64,000 nt of DNA from Eubacterium multiforme (lineage in GTDB: Bacteria > Bacillota > Clostridia > Clostridiales > Clostridiaceae), in the NCBI RefSeq assembly GCF_030813415.1, contig NZ_JAUSUF010000006.1, positions 83,560-147,559 of the forward strand. Direction: 5' to 3'. The translations under genes and the position numbers were made by a program. The notes under the pieces were generated by a model, which was given only the letters and a program-made list of their open reading frames with translations, was not told the origin of the DNA and searched no databases. Of this stretch, positions 7,722 to 17,003 are shown in pieces. Every line of letters begins with the position of its first letter. Position 1 is the first letter of the stretch.

Positions 7722-7768
7722 AAGATTCATAAAATATCATAAAGTCTATTTTACGAATCTTTATTTTG
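7722..7768 (-). terminator. Intrinsic terminator of hflX
   Basis: Read leftward, AAAGATTCGTAAAATA pairs with TATTTTATGAATCTTT around a short loop and is followed by ATTATTTAT. It lies directly after the hflX stop. Confidence 0.75.
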
Positions 7769-7778
7769 TTTCTATAAT

Positions 7779-9578
7779 TTAGTTTAATATATTTATTATA
7801 TATTCTTTTGTTCTATTAAATGCCTCATCATCAACTTCAACAGTTAATGCAGTTCCATTATCTATATATTCTTCCTTTAATATTCTTCCATTTCTATGAA
7901 GGAAGGAAACAACATCACCTTTATCATATGGAATTACATATTCTACTTTCTTTAAATTATAAGGTAACTTCTTTTCTATTTCATCTAATAGTTCCTCTAA
8001 ATTTATTTCTTTCTTAGCAGAAATTTTAACTATATCATCATAATAATTAATTTCTTCTTCTATTTTATTTAGCTGTTCCTCTGTTGCCTTATCAATTTTA
8101 TTTAAAACAAGTATTGTTTCTTTATCTATTGCACCAAGTTCTGATAAAACTTCTTCAACAGCTTTTATTTGTTCTAAAGCATCATCACTTGAAGCATCAA
8201 CTACATGACATAAAAGGTCTGAATAAATAACTTCTTCTAATGTTGATTTAAATGCTTCTACTAAATCATGAGGAAGCTTCCTTACAAATCCAACAGTATC
8301 AGTTAAAGTTATAAGTCCTTTATTTTTAAGAACTATTGCCCTTGTTGTAATATCTAATGTAGCAAATAACATATCTGCTTCAAAAACTTCTTCCTTATTT
8401 CTATTATCCTTTGAAGCTGCTATATTACATAATGCATTTCTTAAAGTTGATTTTCCTGCATTAGTGTATCCAACAAGTGAAACTTTAGGAATGCTTTCCT
8501 TGTTTCTCTTTTCCCTTTGAACTTCTCTTGTTTTCTTTATCTTTTTAAGTTCTTGATTTAAATCATAAATTGTTTCTCTTATATGTCTTCTATCTGTTTC
8601 TAATTTCTTTTCTCCAGGTCCTCTAGTTCCTATTCCTCCACCTGTTCTTGAAAGTATTGTACCAAGTCCTTGAAGTCTACTTAATCTATATTTAAGCTGA
8701 GCTAACTCAACTTGAATTTTAGCTTCCTTACTTTTAGCTCTTCTTGCAAAGATTTCTAGTATTAAAGTTGTTCTATCAATAACCTTAGCTCCTATTGCAT
8801 TTTCAAGGTTTCTAACTTGAGAGCCTGATAATTCATCATCAAATATAATTACATTTGCTCTCTCTGTTTGTCTTAAATGAGCTATCTCAAGTACCTTTCC
8901 TTTTCCTATATAAAAGGCTGCATCTATTTTATTTCTTCCTTGATAAACCTTTGTTAAAACGGGAATATCACAGGCCTTTGTAAGTTCTTCAAGTTCATCT
9001 AAACTTTCCCTTGTATCTGAACCAACTAATATAGCCCTTTCTCCCTCATCTTCTACAACATCATTTTCTTTAACAAGATCTTCAATATATCTAACTTTAT
9101 CTATTATATTTATTGACATTAATTGTTCAAAGGATAAATTATTAGTTTCTTCATATACTAAGTTATTGTTATATACCATTAAAGTAGCTATTGAAAAATC
9201 TATTATTTTTCCTTCATATATACCAATTGCAATTATACTATCTAATTTAAGCTTTATAAGAGCTGTCAAATCAAGAGCTGAAAGATTACTTAATCCATTT
9301 GGATGAGTATGAATAACTCTAATTCCTGAAAGTCTCTTTTCATTAATGTCTAAAACAGGTAGTTCTACTGATGTTGAATCTCCTATGGCAACTGATGTTA
9401 CCTTACCTTTTCTATCTATAGCTACACTAATTTCTCTCTCTATTTGGGAAGAAAGTCTTGTTATTGTTTCAATAATTTCAATATTACAAGCTTCTTGTTT
9501 TTGTGTTTTTATACTATAAAGTCCATCTAATTCTGAAAGAACAGAATTTCTAATTCCTTCTGTATTACCTTGTATCAT
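7779..9578 (-). CDS. hflX: HflX GTPase with an N-terminal JAMM-like domain
   Basis: This 599-aa protein is about 170-180 residues longer than ordinary HflX. Residues about 185-365 are the HflX nucleotide-binding N-domain and coiled region (TRGPGEKKLETDRR), and 365-535 the G domain with GYTNAGKS (370-377), DTVG (427-430) and NKID (493-496). HflX binds stalled or stressed 70S ribosomes and splits them. The extra N-terminus (1-175) contains His90-x-His92-x7-Ser100-x2-Asp103 in VIHTHPNGLSNLSALDL, the exact spacing of the JAMM metalloprotease motif shared by JAB proteins and RadC, with glutamates at 47/49 upstream. Activity of that domain is inferred only. Confidence 0.92.
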   Translation of the reverse strand: MIQGNTEGIRNSVLSELDGLYSIKTQKQEACNIEIIETITRLSSQIEREISVAIDRKGKVTSVAIGDSTSVELPVLDINEKRLSGIRVIHTHPNGLSNLSALDLTALIKLKLDSIIAIGIYEGKIIDFSIATLMVYNNNLVYEETNNLSFEQLMSINIIDKVRYIEDLVKENDVVEDEGERAILVGSDTRESLDELEELTKACDIPVLTKVYQGRNKIDAAFYIGKGKVLEIAHLRQTERANVIIFDDELSGSQVRNLENAIGAKVIDRTTLILEIFARRAKSKEAKIQVELAQLKYRLSRLQGLGTILSRTGGGIGTRGPGEKKLETDRRHIRETIYDLNQELKKIKKTREVQREKRNKESIPKVSLVGYTNAGKSTLRNALCNIAASKDNRNKEEVFEADMLFATLDITTRAIVLKNKGLITLTDTVGFVRKLPHDLVEAFKSTLEEVIYSDLLCHVVDASSDDALEQIKAVEEVLSELGAIDKETILVLNKIDKATEEQLNKIEEEINYYDDIVKISAKKEINLEELLDEIEKKLPYNLKKVEYVIPYDKGDVVSFLHRNGRILKEEYIDNGTALTVEVDDEAFNRTKEYIINILN

Positions 9579-9746
9579 TTAATCACCCTCTTTTAAATAT
9601 CTATTGGTTAATTTGACTATAATTCTATACTAATAAAGATTAGTTGTAAACTGTGGCAAATTAAATTTACACTTGATTTTTCTTTAATTATACAGTATTT
9701 TTATTAGTAAAGAATACGATTTTTATTTTACTTGGAGGTTTTATTA

Positions 9747-10271
9747 ATGGAAGGAAAAAAACGTAATATTTTATTCTCAGAGGAGCAAATTCAAAAAAGA
9801 ATAGCTGAACTTGGAAAAGAAATAACAGAGGATTATAAAGATAGAAATCTTTATGTTTTATCTTTATTAAGAGGAAGCTTTATATATGCAGCTGATTTAG
9901 TTAGATACATAGATACAAAAGTTAAAATTGGTTTTATGACTACTTCAAGCTACGGACACAATGAATCAAGTTCTGGAACAGTTCAAGTTGTAAATGATAT
10001 TCCAGACAATATAGAAGGATATGATGTTCTAATAGTTGACGATATAGTCGATAGCGGCATAACTATGGACTTTGTTGTTAATCACGTAAAGAAATTAGGT
10101 GCTAAGTCAGTTGAAACTTGTGTATTATTAGACAAACCTTCAAGAAGAAAAGTTGACATTACTCCTAATTATTGTTGCTTTGAAATTGAAGATTTATTCG
10201 TGGTAGGATATGGTCTAAATTACGGAGACTACTACAGAAATGTTCCTTATGTTTTTAATTGGGAATGCTAA
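9747..10271 (+). CDS. hpt: Hypoxanthine(-guanine) phosphoribosyltransferase
   Basis: A 174-aa type I phosphoribosyltransferase for purine salvage, converting hypoxanthine or guanine with PRPP to the nucleotide. The PRPP loop VLIVDDIVDSGITM, the flexible-loop segment MTTSSYGHNES and the C-terminal VGYGLNYGDYYRN are all typical. ATG 9747 is preferred because TTGGAGG lies 8 bases upstream; an in-frame TTG at 9732 is part of that ribosome binding site. Monocistronic, divergent from hflX, closed by a strong terminator. Confidence 0.93.
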   Translation: MEGKKRNILFSEEQIQKRIAELGKEITEDYKDRNLYVLSLLRGSFIYAADLVRYIDTKVKIGFMTTSSYGHNESSSGTVQVVNDIPDNIEGYDVLIVDDIVDSGITMDFVVNHVKKLGAKSVETCVLLDKPSRRKVDITPNYCCFEIEDLFVVGYGLNYGDYYRNVPYVFNWEC

Positions 10272-10297
10272 AATATAAAAATTTACTTTAAGCAAAA

Positions 10298-10340
10298 ATA
10301 AAGTGACAAAGGATTAAAATCCTTTGTCACTTTTATTTTT
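10298..10340. terminator. Bidirectional terminator between hpt and yunB
   Basis: AAAGTGACAAAGGATT and AATCCTTTGTCACTTT form a near-perfect hairpin flanked by A- and T-runs on either side, so it can stop transcription from both converging genes. Confidence 0.9.
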
Positions 10341-10974
10341 TAAAATCTATAGCCGTATCTGGTATTTCTCCAACTACTATTGTCTCTGATAAAGGAATTT
10401 GAGTATTTACCTCAATTTCCCTATTATACATAGGTATAATTATTTTGATTCTTCCCTTTACATTTAAATATATTTTATGTCTAGTTTGATTAATTCCTGC
10501 ACTTTCAAAAATAGTTTCATAGCTAGTTTCTATATTTCCAATAGGTTCCATTTCTATATTTATATTTGGTCCTAAATTATAATAAATACTCTTATCTGTT
10601 ATCCAACCTAAAGGAACCTCTATCCCCTTTTTTCCAAGCTCATCTAATTCATTATTAGATCTTATTGATATCTCACTAGTAATTTTATTTAGTAAAAATG
10701 TATTTGCCTTTATTAAATTTATTTTATTATTTTTATCTTTATCTATTATTACTATATCATTATTTGCTACTTCTTCATCAAAAACTTCTATACTTATTTT
10801 GTTTATTGTTTTTATAGTTTCTGCTCTCATAGTTGTCTCTGCTATTGATACTACTGATGGCATAACCTTTTTATCAAAAATAATTAATAATAGATTAAAA
10901 AAAATAAATATGGTTATAATAACAATTACAACAGATTTATATGTTTTTTTTCGCATTTTTGTATAATATTTCAT
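10333..10974 (-). CDS. yunB: Sporulation protein YunB
   Basis: The 213-aa protein has one N-terminal membrane segment (about residues 13-32) followed by the YunB domain: AETTMRAETIKTINKISIEV at the start, LGPNINIEMEPIGNIETSYE in the middle and TQIPLSETIVVGEIPDTAI near the end. YunB is a mother-cell sporulation protein in Bacillus that affects coat or forespore development; molecular function is unclear. The gene is convergent with hpt and divergent from the class A PBP gene. Confidence 0.88.
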   Translation of the reverse strand: MKYYTKMRKKTYKSVVIVIITIFIFFNLLLIIFDKKVMPSVVSIAETTMRAETIKTINKISIEVFDEEVANNDIVIIDKDKNNKINLIKANTFLLNKITSEISIRSNNELDELGKKGIEVPLGWITDKSIYYNLGPNINIEMEPIGNIETSYETIFESAGINQTRHKIYLNVKGRIKIIIPMYNREIEVNTQIPLSETIVVGEIPDTAIDFKK

Positions 10975-10989
10975 ATAACACCTTTTTTA

Positions 10990-11018
10990 TTGAGTTATTG
11001 ATTTACTCATATTATAAT
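10990..11018 (+). promoter_or_regulatory. Promoter of the class A PBP gene
   Basis: TTGAGT (10990-10995), 17 bp, TATAAT (11013-11018). A second -10-like TATAAT with an upstream TGC lies at 11024-11029. The gene starts at 11075 after GGGAGGAAG. Confidence 0.6.
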
Positions 11019-11074
11019 TATGCTATAATGGATAAAAATATTATTCATTAATTTTAAGAGATTGGGAGGAAGAA

Positions 11075-13525
11075 ATGGCAGATAAAAAAGAGTCAAAAAA
11101 AGATACAAACATAAAAAATAGCCAAGCTTCAAAAACTAAAGAAAAAAAAACTAAAAAGAAGAAAATATTAAAATGGATTGGACTTAGTGTTTTATTTGCG
11201 TTTTTAGCAATAGCTGTAATAAGCGTAGGATATATAGTTGCTATAGTAAAGAACACGCCGCCTATTGATGTAAATAAAGTAGTTAATGTAGATCAAACCC
11301 TTCAAGCTTACGATAATAAAGATCAATTTTTAGCATCTCTTCATGGAAAGGAAGATACTCAAAAATCCACTTCTGATAAAATACCTAAAAATTTAAAAAA
11401 TGCAATAGTTTCAATAGAGGACGAAAGATTTTATGATCATAATGGTATTGATGTCAAAAGAATATTAGGTGCAGTAGCTAATGATGCTATATATGTGGTA
11501 ACTGGGAAAGGTGGACTTCAAGGTGCCTCTACTATTACTCAACAATTAGTTAAAAATACAATATTAACTAACAAACAAACTATTGAAAGAAAAGTTAGTG
11601 AAATGTATCTTTCATTAGAACTTGAAAAAATGCTTACAAAAGATGAAATACTAACTGCTTACCTAAATCACTTTCCTGTAGGGGGAATTGCTTATGGTGC
11701 ACAAGCAGGTGCTAGAATGTATTTTGGTACTGATGTAGAAAATTTAAATCTTATACAATGTGCTTATCTTGCAGGAGTTACTCAAGCACCTTCAACTTAT
11801 AGTGCTTATAATCCTAATAATGAAAAAGACCCTAGCATTTATATAAATAGAACTAAAACTGTATTATCAAAAATGCTAGAACATAAATATATAACTCAAA
11901 ATCAATATGATAAAGCAATAAAAGATTTAGATGACGGAAAACTTAAATTCAAAAAATCTCAAAAGGATTACAAACTTCCATATGAAGATTTTATTTATGC
12001 AGCTGTAGATCAAGTAAAAAATGATTTAAAAGCAAAATATAAATATAGTGATGAACAAGTAGAAAACTTAGTTTTAACTGGTGGACTTAAAGTTTATACA
12101 ACAATGGATAAAAGTTTACAAGATTATACTAAAAAAGTTTTAAATAATTATAGTAATTTCAATATTCCTGGTGGTGATAAGCTAGATAAAGATGGTGTAC
12201 CATTACTTCAAGCTTCAGCTACAGTTACAGATTATAGAAATGGTAAAGTTTTAGCCCTAGTTGGTGGAAGAGGCGATCAAGGTGCTCGTTCTTTAAATAG
12301 AGCTTACGACTCATTAAGATCTATAGGTTCTTCAACAAAACCTTTTACTGTTTATGGACCTGCAATAGATACTAAAAAGTTAACAGCAGCTTCAGTTATA
12401 GATGATGCCCCTATTCCAAAATCAATATCAACTTATAACCCTAAAAACTCACCAGATCATTACAGAGGATTATTATCTTTAAGAGAATCATTAAAATACT
12501 CAAGTAATGTTGGTTCAGCTTTAACTCAGCTAAAGGTTGGAGATGCTACTTCTCTTTCTTATGGTGAAAAATTTGGGCTTAAATATTCTAATGAATCTAA
12601 AAATATATCTACTTATGCATTAGGTGAATTTGCCAATAGTCCTAAAGATCCAGATGGTGGTAATACATTTATAATGGCTTCTGCTGTAGGAACTTTTGGT
12701 AATGATGGTATTTATGTAAAACCTAGATTATATACAAAGGTTGTAGATGAAAATGGAAAAGTAATTTTAGATAATACTAAACAAGATAAAAAAATTCTTT
12801 CACCTCAAGCAGCTTATATTGTTTACGATATGATGAAGGGACCTCTTTCATATAATGCTGGTCCTGCAAAATTTGGTGCTATGCCAGTTGCAGGTAAAAC
12901 TGGTACTACTTCCTATGGTAAAGATTACTGGTTCGTTGGATTAACACCTCATTTAAGTGGTGCTGTATGGGTTGGATATGATAATCAAAAACCAATTAAA
13001 GGTGGTGGATCAGGAATTACAACTGCTAACCTTTGGGGAAAAATTATGAGAAAAGCAAATGAAGGTTTAAGTACAGCTGATATTAAAAAACCTTCTGGTA
13101 TTGTTGAAGTTCCTATATGTATGGATTCAGGATTATTACCTACTGATTTATGTAGACATGACCCTAGAGGAAATAGAATACGTACTGAAATGTTCATAGA
13201 TGGAACTCAACCAACAAATTACTGTGAAACTCATGTAAGTGCAGCAGTTAACAAGTTAAACGGAAAACTTGCAAATGATAATACACCTAAATCATTAATA
13301 GAAAATAAGGTGTTTATTAAAAAAGATTATACAAATTCTAAAACAGAGGATTATAAATATGTTCTTCCAACATCTACTGATAATATGACTTCAGTACCAG
13401 AAACTGAAGATAAAAAAGACAAAGATAAGGATAAAGATAAAAACAAAGACAAAGATAAAGATAAGCAAGAATCTAACAACAATGAAAATACAAATAATTC
13501 TAACGACGCTAAACCAGATAGATAA
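11075..13525 (+). CDS. Class A penicillin-binding protein (PBP1a type)
   Basis: The 816-aa bifunctional enzyme polymerises and crosslinks peptidoglycan at the outer face of the membrane. A basic cytoplasmic N-terminus is followed by a membrane anchor (about 33-57), the GT51 glycosyltransferase domain (about 75-260, EDERFYDHNGID) and the transpeptidase domain with Ser419-Ser-Thr-Lys422, SSNV and Lys608-Thr-Gly610. After about residue 690 comes a linker and a low-complexity tail of Lys-Asp repeats followed by Asn-rich sequence. The tail is encoded by a hexanucleotide-like repeat (13410-13475) and may be length variable. Promoter and terminator make it a single-gene unit. Confidence 0.93.
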   Translation: MADKKESKKDTNIKNSQASKTKEKKTKKKKILKWIGLSVLFAFLAIAVISVGYIVAIVKNTPPIDVNKVVNVDQTLQAYDNKDQFLASLHGKEDTQKSTSDKIPKNLKNAIVSIEDERFYDHNGIDVKRILGAVANDAIYVVTGKGGLQGASTITQQLVKNTILTNKQTIERKVSEMYLSLELEKMLTKDEILTAYLNHFPVGGIAYGAQAGARMYFGTDVENLNLIQCAYLAGVTQAPSTYSAYNPNNEKDPSIYINRTKTVLSKMLEHKYITQNQYDKAIKDLDDGKLKFKKSQKDYKLPYEDFIYAAVDQVKNDLKAKYKYSDEQVENLVLTGGLKVYTTMDKSLQDYTKKVLNNYSNFNIPGGDKLDKDGVPLLQASATVTDYRNGKVLALVGGRGDQGARSLNRAYDSLRSIGSSTKPFTVYGPAIDTKKLTAASVIDDAPIPKSISTYNPKNSPDHYRGLLSLRESLKYSSNVGSALTQLKVGDATSLSYGEKFGLKYSNESKNISTYALGEFANSPKDPDGGNTFIMASAVGTFGNDGIYVKPRLYTKVVDENGKVILDNTKQDKKILSPQAAYIVYDMMKGPLSYNAGPAKFGAMPVAGKTGTTSYGKDYWFVGLTPHLSGAVWVGYDNQKPIKGGGSGITTANLWGKIMRKANEGLSTADIKKPSGIVEVPICMDSGLLPTDLCRHDPRGNRIRTEMFIDGTQPTNYCETHVSAAVNKLNGKLANDNTPKSLIENKVFIKKDYTNSKTEDYKYVLPTSTDNMTSVPETEDKKDKDKDKDKNKDKDKDKQESNNNENTNNSNDAKPDR

Positions 13526-13543
13526 AATAATTAATTAAATTTT

Positions 13544-13576
13544 AAAGAACCATTTTAATAAAATGGTTCTTTTTAC
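13544..13576 (+). terminator. Intrinsic terminator of the PBP gene
   Basis: AAAGAACCATTTTA pairs with TAAAATGGTTCTTT and is followed by TTAC; it begins 18 bp after the stop codon. Confidence 0.85.
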
Positions 13577-13760
13577 ATTTATATATGAATTTTCGTAGTC
13601 AACTTCCTGCACAGCATTTTATATATTACACTTTTTTCATTGTTTTAAACGACAAAATACGTCTTTATGAATAAATCGAAATTAGTTCTTGCAATTTTCA
13701 TATTTCTATTATAAAATATAATAAATTGTTACATAACATAATTAAGGGAGGGGTAATATT

Positions 13761-15164
13761 TTGAAAGTATTAAATGATATAATTTTACAGTTTAACAATG
13801 TTTTGTGGACTTATGTATTAATAGCTATGTTATTAATTTTAGGTGTTTATTTCAGTTTTAAAACTAAATTTGTACAATTTAGATACATTAAAGAAATGTT
13901 TAGATTGTTAGGAGATGGATTTTCATCAGAAAAAAAGAAGGGGCATATTTCTTCTTTCCAAGCATTTTGTATTAGTACAGCTTCAAGAGTTGGTACTGGA
14001 AACTTAGCTGGTATAGCTATTGCTATTTCACTAGGTGGTCCTGGTGCAATATTTTGGATGTGGCTAATTGCACTTATTGGTGCAGCTTCAAGTTTTATAG
14101 AATCAACTTTGGCACAAATTTATAAAGAGAAAAATGCAGATGGTTCCTTTAGAGGAGGTCCTGCTTATTATATGGAAAAGGGATTAAAGAAAAGATGGAT
14201 GGGTGTTATATTCTCAATACTTATTACAATAGCTTTCGGTCTAATCTTTAATTCAGTTCAATCAAACACTATCACATTAGCATTTAATGATGCCTTTGGT
14301 GTAGACAGATTAATTGTTGGTGCTATATTAACTTTAATAACTCTTTTTGTAATATTCGGTGGAGTTCATAGAGTTGCAAAAGTTTCAGAAGTTATAGTAC
14401 CTATAATGGCATTAACTTATATTGCAGTTGCCGTATTTATATTATTAATTAATATTACAGAGGTTCCTTCAGTAATAAAATTAATTTTTGAAAATGCCTT
14501 TGGATTTAAAGAAATTGCAGGTGGTACATTAGGTGGTGCTATGCTTATGGGAATTAAAAGAGGGTTATTCTCAAATGAAGCTGGTATGGGTAGTGCTCCA
14601 AATGCTGCTGCTACTGCTACAGTATCTCATCCTGTTAAACAAGGACTTATTCAAACTTTAGGAGTTTTTACAGATACTATAATAATTTGTAGCTGTACTG
14701 CTTTTATAATTCTTTTATCAGGTGTTGATTATACTAATCGTTCAATTACAGGAATACAACTTACTCAAAAAGCACTAAGTGCTCAAGTTGGTCCTTGGGG
14801 AAATAGTTTTATAGCAATTTGTATTCTTCTATTTGCCTTTAGTTCTATAGTTGGTAACTACTATTATGGAGAATCAAATATTGAATTCTTAACTAAAAAG
14901 AAATCTTATGTATTTATATATAGAATTCTTGTTGTAGCTATGGTGTTCTTTGGTTCAATTGCTGAAATTCAAATTGTTTGGAATTTAGCTGATGTATTTA
15001 TGGGACTTATGGCTGTTGTAAACTTAATTGCTATAACAATGCTTAGTAAACAAGCATTTGCAGCATTAAGAGATTACTCAGAACAAAAAAAATCAGGAAT
15101 AAAAGAACCTTTATTTAAAGCTTCTTCAATACCAGGTTTAAAAAACGTTTCAGAATGGAATTAA
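13761..15164 (+). CDS. Sodium:alanine/glycine symporter (AGCS family)
   Basis: The 467-aa integral membrane protein belongs to the alanine or glycine:cation symporter family. Family signatures include the GTGNLAGIAIAISLGGPGAI stretch, FRGGPAYYMEKGL and the SNEAGMGSAPNAAATA substrate-path motif. About 10-11 membrane helices are evident. It imports alanine, glycine or both with Na+. The start is TTG 13761 behind GGGAGGGG. Unlike the paralogue at 23736 it has no glycine riboswitch; its 230-bp upstream region shows no recognisable element. Substrate choice between the two paralogues is not decided by sequence. Confidence 0.88.
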   Translation: MKVLNDIILQFNNVLWTYVLIAMLLILGVYFSFKTKFVQFRYIKEMFRLLGDGFSSEKKKGHISSFQAFCISTASRVGTGNLAGIAIAISLGGPGAIFWMWLIALIGAASSFIESTLAQIYKEKNADGSFRGGPAYYMEKGLKKRWMGVIFSILITIAFGLIFNSVQSNTITLAFNDAFGVDRLIVGAILTLITLFVIFGGVHRVAKVSEVIVPIMALTYIAVAVFILLINITEVPSVIKLIFENAFGFKEIAGGTLGGAMLMGIKRGLFSNEAGMGSAPNAAATATVSHPVKQGLIQTLGVFTDTIIICSCTAFIILLSGVDYTNRSITGIQLTQKALSAQVGPWGNSFIAICILLFAFSSIVGNYYYGESNIEFLTKKKSYVFIYRILVVAMVFFGSIAEIQIVWNLADVFMGLMAVVNLIAITMLSKQAFAALRDYSEQKKSGIKEPLFKASSIPGLKNVSEWN

Positions 15165-15172
15165 TTATAAAT

Positions 15173-15207
15173 AAAAAAATAGCAGATTAAAATCTGCTAT
15201 TTTTTTA
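15173..15207. terminator. Bidirectional terminator
   Basis: AAAAAAATAGCAGATT and AATCTGCTATTTTTTT form a compact hairpin between the convergent symporter and PepSY-like genes. Confidence 0.9.
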
Positions 15208-16029
15208 TTCTACTTTTGTTTTCTTTACTGTATTACTAAATGCATTTATTAATTTTCCTGAATCAGAAGATATAAAATAAATCATGTTTTCCTTATCATT
15301 TGAAACATTAACTACATAAGCTAGCTCTGATTTATTTAAAACTTCCTTTTTATTGCAAAATGCCAAATAGGACTTTCCTTTAATTTTTCCGCCACTACTA
15401 ACATTTTTAAATAACTTTAAGGCTGTTTCTTCTGCTTTTTCCTTTGAAATATTTATCTTTATATCATTATGATTATCATCTTTAGTTTTATTTACATATC
15501 CTTGTAATTTCCCATTATTTTTATTTATGTTTATAATTACTTCCTCTGAATAATAAGGATATCCATCCTCATACTTTGAAAAAATTATTGAATAAAAAGG
15601 TGATTCATCCTTTAAATCATTTCTATTTACTTCTTTTACTCTATAATCCCCACTACATATTTTTGATAAATATTCCTTTGCAATCCCTTCTCCTTCTTCT
15701 GGAGTTACGTTGATAACATTATTAACTTTCATTTTATCTGCAAAACTAATTACATCAAAATTTTTATTTAAATCAATTCTGTAGTTATTACTTATTAGAG
15801 AATAAGTTTCATTTTCTTTATCTGTTCCTGTTTTCTCTTCCATTTGGAACTTTATATGTTCATTGTTTTTTTCAATCATATTTTCACTTTGCAACTTTTT
15901 TATAAATTTATTTGCTGCAACAATTTGTTTTCTTCCTGGTCCATAGTAATTATATAAAATAATAGGTATCGTTATCAAAAGTATTATTACTATTAAGATA
16001 CTTACATATCTTCTTTTTTGGTCTTTCAT
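15205..16029 (-). CDS. Membrane-anchored PepSY-domain protein
   Basis: The 274-aa protein has a single N-terminal membrane helix (about residues 8-27, ending at YNYYGPGRK) and an extracytoplasmic region with two PepSY/YcdB-like repeats: VTPEEGEGIAKEYLSKI with a following beta-sheet, and ISKEKAEETALKLFKNV before the second sheet. PepSY domains are often inhibitors of secreted proteases or partners of wall enzymes. Neither protease nor two-component genes are next to it, so a partner cannot be named. Single-gene unit with its own start region. Confidence 0.75.
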   Translation of the reverse strand: MKDQKRRYVSILIVIILLITIPIILYNYYGPGRKQIVAANKFIKKLQSENMIEKNNEHIKFQMEEKTGTDKENETYSLISNNYRIDLNKNFDVISFADKMKVNNVINVTPEEGEGIAKEYLSKICSGDYRVKEVNRNDLKDESPFYSIIFSKYEDGYPYYSEEVIININKNNGKLQGYVNKTKDDNHNDIKINISKEKAEETALKLFKNVSSGGKIKGKSYLAFCNKKEVLNKSELAYVVNVSNDKENMIYFISSDSGKLINAFSNTVKKTKVE

Positions 16030-16257
16030 AAATCCCCTCCTATATTAAAAGATAACACCTAATTATACATATTAATTTTACACTATATCTTTAATTTATG
16101 AAATACTATATCAAATAATTGTATACTTTTTAAATAGTTTAATCAATATATTAACATTGGTTTAATTAACCTTATTTGTCTTGTCCTTCCTCTCTTCATT
16201 ATAGTATAATGAAGCTAACAAATTTATCAAATTTTTATTATTTTAGGAGGTTATTGT

Positions 16258-16653
16258 ATGAATTTATCAAAATTAATAGAACAAAAAAGAAAACAAAAAG
16301 CTAGACAAGCACAAAAGAAAACTGCTAAAACATTAGCTACAGGCGCTACAGTAGGTGTTATTGCAGGAGCTTTAAGCGGTATATTACTTGCACCTAAATC
16401 AGGAAAAGAAACAAGAGATGATTTAAAAGATGCTGCTAAGGATGTTAATGAAAAACTTAAAAGCAAAGCAAATGTAGCTTCAGCTAATTGTAAAAACAAT
16501 ATATTAGATGCTAAATCAAAAATTAAAGAATATTTAGATAGTAAAAAGCTTAATAACAAAGATGTTACAGAAGACCCTGAAGAAAAAGAAACTGAAGAAG
16601 ATACTAAAGAAACTGTTGCTGAAAAAGTAGAAAATTCAGAGGATAATAAATAA
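16258..16653 (+). CDS. YtxH-domain protein
   Basis: The 131-aa protein has a basic N-terminus rich in Lys/Gln, a glycine-rich hydrophobic segment (TVGVIAGALSGILLAPKSGK, about residues 36-55) and a long charged helix ending in an acidic tail. This is the YtxH family layout seen in Gram-positive stress or envelope proteins. ATG 16258 follows TTAGGAGG. Its stop codon overlaps the next start in TAATG, so the two products are made together. Confidence 0.85.
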   Translation: MNLSKLIEQKRKQKARQAQKKTAKTLATGATVGVIAGALSGILLAPKSGKETRDDLKDAAKDVNEKLKSKANVASANCKNNILDAKSKIKEYLDSKKLNNKDVTEDPEEKETEEDTKETVAEKVENSEDNK

Positions 16654-16970
16654 TGTATATTAGTGTTGTTGGATTGTTTTGGTTTATTGTAGGAATATTA
16701 GGTGCAGTTGCATTAGTATTTTTAATAATATGCTTATTAAAACTTTCAAACCTTTTAACTAAAGTAGATTCTCTTTTAGATGAAAACAAAAAAAATCTTA
16801 ATTCTACTTTATCAAATGTTAATGATATAACAGAAAATGTTAAAGATATAAGTGATGTAGCAACAGAAGCAACTGCTGATGTTATAGTTGCAAAGGAAAA
16901 TATAACAAACCAACTAAATACAGTTAAAGATATAATTACTATTATTGCAAATGTATTTTTAAAAAAGTAA
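16653..16970 (+). CDS. DUF948-like membrane protein (YoxC type)
   Basis: The 105-aa protein has one N-terminal membrane helix (about 5-28) and a long amphipathic helix with heptads (LSNLLTKVDSLLDENKK onward) that resembles DUF948/YoxC and methyl-accepting-type coiled coils. It starts inside the stop codon of the YtxH gene (TAATG), a translational coupling also seen for such pairs in other Firmicutes. Function is unknown; a membrane-associated complex of the two is a reasonable guess. Confidence 0.8.
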   Translation: MYISVVGLFWFIVGILGAVALVFLIICLLKLSNLLTKVDSLLDENKKNLNSTLSNVNDITENVKDISDVATEATADVIVAKENITNQLNTVKDIITIIANVFLKK

Positions 16971-17003
16971 GTGGAAATATAAATATTTCCACTTACTTTT
17001 TTA
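16961..17003. terminator. Bidirectional terminator
   Basis: AAAAAAGTAAGTGGAAATA and its complement around a 3-base loop lie between two convergent genes and overlap both stop regions. Confidence 0.9.
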
